10,561 nucleotides of DNA, from assembly GCA_903920405.1 (NCBI GenBank), contig CAIXMC010000200.1:1-10561 (forward strand). Reading direction: 5' to 3'. The DNA comes from an uncultured beta proteobacterium (GTDB taxonomy: Bacteria > Pseudomonadota > Gammaproteobacteria > Burkholderiales > Burkholderiaceae_C). A program made the translations under genes and the position numbers. The notes under the pieces are model-generated. The model was not told the DNA's origin and made no database searches. It saw nothing but the letters and a program-made list of their open reading frames with translations. Shown here one piece after another: positions 7,603 through 10,561 of this stretch. How positions within the stretch are numbered: position 1 is the first letter of the stretch; each line of letters begins with the position of its first letter.

Positions 7603-9030
7603 ATGAACAAGAAATTTGATGTGATTGTGATTGGCGCAGGCCCAGGCGGCTATGTGGGCGCTATTCGTGCAGCCCAGTTGGGCAAAACTGTGGCCTGTAT
7701 TGATGCGTGGAAAAACAGCAAGGGCGGCCCGGCACCGGGTGGCACTTGCACCAATGTGGGCTGCATCCCCTCCAAGGCACTTCTGCAGTCCAGCGAACAT
7801 TTTGACCAAGCCAGCCACCATTTTGCCGACCACGGCATCACGGTCAACGGTTTGGCGATGGATGTGGCCAAAATGGGAGCACGCAAGGACGACGTGGTCC
7901 AACAAAACAACAACGGTATTTTGTACCTGTTCAAAAAAAACAAAATCAGTTTCTTTCACGGACGGGCATCGTTTGTTCGAGCCACCGATGACGGCTATGA
8001 CATCCTGGTGACAGGTGAGAACAATGAAACCCTGACAGGTCGGCACATCATTGTGGCCACCGGCTCCAATGCGCGTGCGCTGCCGGGTGCGCCGTTTGAT
8101 GAACAACACATTTTGTCCAACGATGGCGCTTTGCGGCTGCAGGCTGTCCCCAAAAAACTGGGATTGATTGGCTCTGGCGTGATTGGTCTGGAAATGGGTT
8201 CTGTCTGGCGGCGACTGGGCGCTAAAGTCACCATTCTCGAAGCTTTACCCACATTTTTAAGCGCAGTCGATGTGCAAATTGCCGCGGAAGCCCAAAAAGT
8301 ATTTACCAAGCAGGGACTTGCCATTGAACTGGGTGTCACAGTAGGCCAGGTCACCACGAGCACAAAGGGCATTCATATTGCCTACACCAATTTTGAAGGC
8401 AATGCACAGTCGCTTGAGGTGGACAAACTCATTGTGTCCATTGGTCGCGTACCCAACACAGATGGGCTGAACCCGCAGGCTGTTGGGCTGGTTTTGGATG
8501 AACGCGGCGCGATTGTGGTCGATAACGAATGCCGCACCAACCTGGCCAATGTTTGGGCAGTGGGTGACGTGGTGCGTGGCCCTATGCTTGCCCACAAGGC
8601 CGAAGAAGAGGGCGTGGTCGTGGCTGAGCGCATTGCAGGCCAGCAGGGTCATGTGAACTTCAACACCATTCCGTGGGTCATTTACACCAGCCCTGAAATG
8701 GCCTGGGTGGGACGCACCGAGCAGCAACTCAAGGCCGATGGCGTAGCCTACAGGGCAGGCACATTTCCTTTCCTGGCCAATGGTCGCGCACGTGCTTTGG
8801 GCGACACCACCGGAATGGTCAAAATGCTGGCTGATGCAGTCAGCGATGAAATTCTGGGCGTCCACATCATTGGCCCTATGGCGAGCGAACTGATTGCCGA
8901 ATGTGTGGTGGCAATGGAATTTCGCGCCAGCAGCGAAGACATTGCCCGAATCTGCCACGCCCACCCCTCCTTGAGCGAGTCCACCAAAGAGGCAGCCCTG
9001 GCAGTGGACAAGCGTTCGCTGAACTTTTAA
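7603..9030 (+). CDS. lpdA: Dihydrolipoyl dehydrogenase, E3 (LpdA)
   Basis: The protein is 475 aa, the normal family length. It is a homodimeric flavoprotein that reoxidises the dihydrolipoyl arm of E2 and reduces NAD+. An FAD-binding GAGPGG is at residues 11-16. The redox-active disulfide is Cys49-Cys54 in GGTCTNVGCIPSK. An NAD-binding GSGVIG lies at about 190-195, and the catalytic pair His454/Glu459 is in HAHPSLSE near the C-terminus. The frame extends upstream into sucB, but the ATG at 7603 gives the family N-terminus (MNKKFDVIVIGAGPGG) and is preceded by GGAAA at a suitable distance; an ATG at 7591 would add only four residues. Its position as third gene after sucA and sucB indicates that it serves the 2-oxoglutarate complex. 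It could also serve pyruvate dehydrogenase or glycine cleavage, which cannot be judged from this window. Confidence 0.97.
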   Translation: MNKKFDVIVIGAGPGGYVGAIRAAQLGKTVACIDAWKNSKGGPAPGGTCTNVGCIPSKALLQSSEHFDQASHHFADHGITVNGLAMDVAKMGARKDDVVQQNNNGILYLFKKNKISFFHGRASFVRATDDGYDILVTGENNETLTGRHIIVATGSNARALPGAPFDEQHILSNDGALRLQAVPKKLGLIGSGVIGLEMGSVWRRLGAKVTILEALPTFLSAVDVQIAAEAQKVFTKQGLAIELGVTVGQVTTSTKGIHIAYTNFEGNAQSLEVDKLIVSIGRVPNTDGLNPQAVGLVLDERGAIVVDNECRTNLANVWAVGDVVRGPMLAHKAEEEGVVVAERIAGQQGHVNFNTIPWVIYTSPEMAWVGRTEQQLKADGVAYRAGTFPFLANGRARALGDTTGMVKMLADAVSDEILGVHIIGPMASELIAECVVAMEFRASSEDIARICHAHPSLSESTKEAALAVDKRSLNF

Positions 9031-9047
9031 AGTTAGGCATAAAAACA

Positions 9048-9096
9048 GCCTCTAACGCTTATCCATCAAGCGTTGGTAGCTATACTTTTAATAGTA
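9048..9096 (-). repeat. Copy B of the ~50-bp dispersed repeat, between lpdA and zapE
   Basis: This copy is inverted relative to copies A and C. It contains a hairpin, AACGCTT (9054-9060) with AAGCGTT (9068-9074) around a 7-base loop, and a second small stem, ATACT/AGTAT (9082-9097). The 13-base end AAGCGTTAGAGGC (minus strand) is identical to that of copy A. It begins 17 bp after the lpdA stop. The main hairpin is not followed by a run of T, so it is not a classical terminator, although it could weaken read-through into zapE. Confidence 0.7.
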
Positions 9097-9193
9097 TTTC
9101 GGTGAACGAATCGTAACCCGACATGACTTACCGTCAGCATCTGTCGGCTCACTATTGACCTTATCCTGTGCAAATCCGATCTCTCGTTTAGCC

Positions 9194-10291
9194 GTGAACG
9201 TTCAACAAATTTACCAAGCCGAGCTACAAACACGCGGCTACACCGCAGACCCTTCGCAACTGCAAGCCGTGCAAGTGCTGGAAAAATGTGCCTCTGAATG
9301 GGCAGCTTTCAAAGGGAAGCGTTCCAACGCCCTCAAAAAACTCATCAACCGCCCCCCCATTCCACGTGGGGTTTATCTGTATGGCGGGGTGGGTCGGGGC
9401 AAAAGTTTTTTGATGGACTGTTTTTACACTGCCGTGCCTTTGAAGCGCAAGACACGGCTGCATTTTCACGAATTCATGCGTGAAGTGCATCGAGAACTCG
9501 CCGCCTTGAAGGGCAGCGTGAACCCGCTCCAAATGCTGGCAGGGCGCATGGCCAAAAAGTACCGGCTCATTTGCTTCGATGAGTTTCATGTGTCGGACAT
9601 CACCGACGCCATGATTTTGCACCGCCTGCTCCATGCCCTGTTTGACAACGGTGTGGGCTTGGTGACCACCTCCAATTTCAAGCCGGACGATTTGTACGCC
9701 CACGGTTTGAACCGCGATCGTTTTCTGCCCGCTATTGCCTTGATGAACGAACAAATGACCGTGCTCAATGTCGATAACGGCACGGATTACCGAGGTCTGA
9801 CCCTCGCGCAGTTGCAGCTTTATCACACCCCCTTGGGCGAGGCCGCACACCATGCCCTGCAAAACGCTTACGAAAGACTGGCCGAAGTGCCCGATGATGA
9901 CCCCATCCTTCATATCGAGTCCAGAAAATTTCGTGCCTTGCGCAAAGCTGGCGGTGTGGTTTGGTTTGATTTCAAAACCCTGTGCGGCGGGCCACGTTCG
10001 CAAAACGACTACCTGGAGCTGGCCACCCAGTTCCACACCGTATTGCTCAGCGACGTTCCCCACTTGAGTGCAGCCATGTCAGCCCAGGCGCGGCGTTTGA
10101 CATGGCTGGTCGATGTACTGTATGACCGTCGCGTCAAATTGATCCTGTCTGCGGCAGTGCCGGTCGATCAGCTTTATACCGGTGGGGTGATGGCGCATGA
10201 ATTTGTCCGAACCGCATCTCGACTGGATGAGATGCAAACCAGCGACTACCTGGCATTACAGCGCCGTGATGTGGACACAGCGCTAACATAA
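9194..10291 (+). CDS. zapE: Cell division ATPase ZapE (AFG1-like)
   Basis: The protein is 365 aa from the GTG at 9194; E. coli ZapE has 375. ZapE is a P-loop ATPase of the AFG1/LACE1 family that associates with the division ring and modulates FtsZ polymers. Walker A is GGVGRGKS (residues 64-71) and Walker B is LICFDEFHV with Asp129 and Glu130. Between them is the family segment RLHFHEFMREVHREL, and after them TTSNFKPDDLYAHGLNRDRFLPAI, typical of ZapE. The GTG start gives an N-terminus (VNVQQIYQAEL) like that of related proteins. An upstream in-frame TTG at 9155 would add 13 residues. Neither start has a clear ribosome binding site. The gene follows lpdA in the same direction after 163 bp. This order is common in relatives as I recall, although the functions are unrelated. 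Confidence 0.94.
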   Translation: MNVQQIYQAELQTRGYTADPSQLQAVQVLEKCASEWAAFKGKRSNALKKLINRPPIPRGVYLYGGVGRGKSFLMDCFYTAVPLKRKTRLHFHEFMREVHRELAALKGSVNPLQMLAGRMAKKYRLICFDEFHVSDITDAMILHRLLHALFDNGVGLVTTSNFKPDDLYAHGLNRDRFLPAIALMNEQMTVLNVDNGTDYRGLTLAQLQLYHTPLGEAAHHALQNAYERLAEVPDDDPILHIESRKFRALRKAGGVVWFDFKTLCGGPRSQNDYLELATQFHTVLLSDVPHLSAAMSAQARRLTWLVDVLYDRRVKLILSAAVPVDQLYTGGVMAHEFVRTASRLDEMQTSDYLALQRRDVDTALT

Positions 10292-10362
10292 GGGGTTGAG
10301 CAAAAATAACTTGAACAGTTCGGCCGCGCTGATGAGCGCAATGCCAGTATCTAATGTAATTA
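10292..10362. other. Spacer after zapE
   Basis: It contains one small hairpin, GCGCT-GATG-AGCGC, at 10327-10340 or a base to either side, without a following T run. No convincing promoter or terminator is seen. Confidence 0.4.
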
Positions 10363-10524
10363 AGGATGTGGTCAGTAATAAGTTCCCCATTTGGCTCGTC
10401 AGATTTGGGCGCACTGCGTCGTTACAAATCGCTTATGTGGCATGGCCACACCGCGCGATTTGCGCCTAGCATTGCATCTTTAACTCTGACGGCCAAATGG
10501 GTAACTTATTACTGACCACATCCT
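10363..10524. mobile_element. 160-bp MITE-like long palindrome with 3-bp flanking duplication
   Basis: The outer arms 10363-10395 and 10492-10524 are reverse complements over 33 bp with one mismatch, beginning AGGATGTGGTCAG. Inside, CGTCAGA (10397-10403) pairs with TCTGACG (10485-10491), CAAATCGC (10425-10432) with GCGATTTG (10455-10462), and TGTGG with CCACA around a 5-base loop at the centre (10436-10450). Nearly the whole element can therefore fold on itself. If the element is taken as 10364-10523 (GGATG to CATCC), both flanks carry TAA (10361-10363 and 10524-10526), consistent with a 3-bp target duplication. There is no room for a transposase, so it would be non-autonomous. The insertion-sequence family is not recognised. 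Confidence 0.75.
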
Positions 10525-10529
10525 AAGGA
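10525..10529 (+). promoter_or_regulatory. Ribosome binding site for the gene at the right edge
   Basis: AAGGA lies seven bases before the ATG at 10537. It overlaps the flanking TAA of the palindromic element, so the element ends exactly where the translation signal begins. Confidence 0.6.
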
Positions 10530-10536
10530 ATCTTGT

Positions 10537-10561
10537 ATGAATCAGACCCCACTCCAAAATT
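10537..10561 (+). CDS. Start of an unidentified gene, cut by the window edge
   Basis: An ATG with a good ribosome binding site opens a frame reading MNQTPLQN before the window ends. Eight codons are too few to name a product. It may also be chance, but the spacing to AAGGA is good and the direction is the same as zapE. Confidence 0.5.

Noticed and set aside
9054..9074. Rho-independent terminator after lpdA
   Set aside because: A 7-bp stem exists, but no T run follows it, and it is explained by the dispersed repeat.
10363..10524. tRNA, riboswitch or integron attC site in the palindromic region
   Set aside because: No cloverleaf, no conserved riboswitch motif and no attC core sites were seen; the near-complete symmetry with TAA flanks fits a palindromic repeat element better.

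Overview
The window looks like an ordinary piece of a betaproteobacterial chromosome, most probably Burkholderiales and near the Comamonadaceae. The reasons are the gene order sucA-sucB-lpdA-zapE, the TrpE N-terminus, the LpdA active-site version (PAPGGTCTNVGC) and the ZapE sequence, all recalled family features and not a database match. GC content looks to be in the mid-50s by eye, not calculated. No frameshifted or broken gene was seen.

Layout. The left third is read on the minus strand: the start of mnmG (tRNA wobble-uridine modification, runs off the left edge), a SWIM zinc-finger protein with a histone-H1-like basic tail, and trpE (first step of tryptophan synthesis). A divergent intergenic region of about 200 bp follows, ending in a perfect 13-bp-arm palindrome just before sucA. 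The right two thirds are read on the plus strand: sucA, sucB and lpdA, which encode E1, E2 and E3 of the 2-oxoglutarate dehydrogenase complex of the TCA cycle, then zapE, a division-associated ATPase. At the right edge a 160-bp long-palindrome element, flanked by TAA on both sides, sits directly before the ribosome binding site of a further gene of which only eight codons are visible.

How they work together. SucA decarboxylates 2-oxoglutarate, SucB transfers the succinyl group to CoA through its lipoyl arm, and LpdA reoxidises the arm. The three genes form a tight operon. ZapE follows in the same direction, 163 bp on, and may have its own transcription. The minus-strand genes have no obvious shared pathway. 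TrpE stands here without its usual partners trpG, trpD and trpC.

The non-coding structure is the most interesting part. Two small repeat families were found. One is a ~50-bp repeat in three copies: upstream of mnmG, after lpdA, and apparently inside the sucB coding sequence, where it encodes part of the flexible linker. The other is the 160-bp palindromic, MITE-like element at the right end. Its terminal sequence recurs in miniature in the palindrome in front of sucA. No CRISPR array, rRNA, tRNA, prophage, defence system or biosynthetic cluster was seen.
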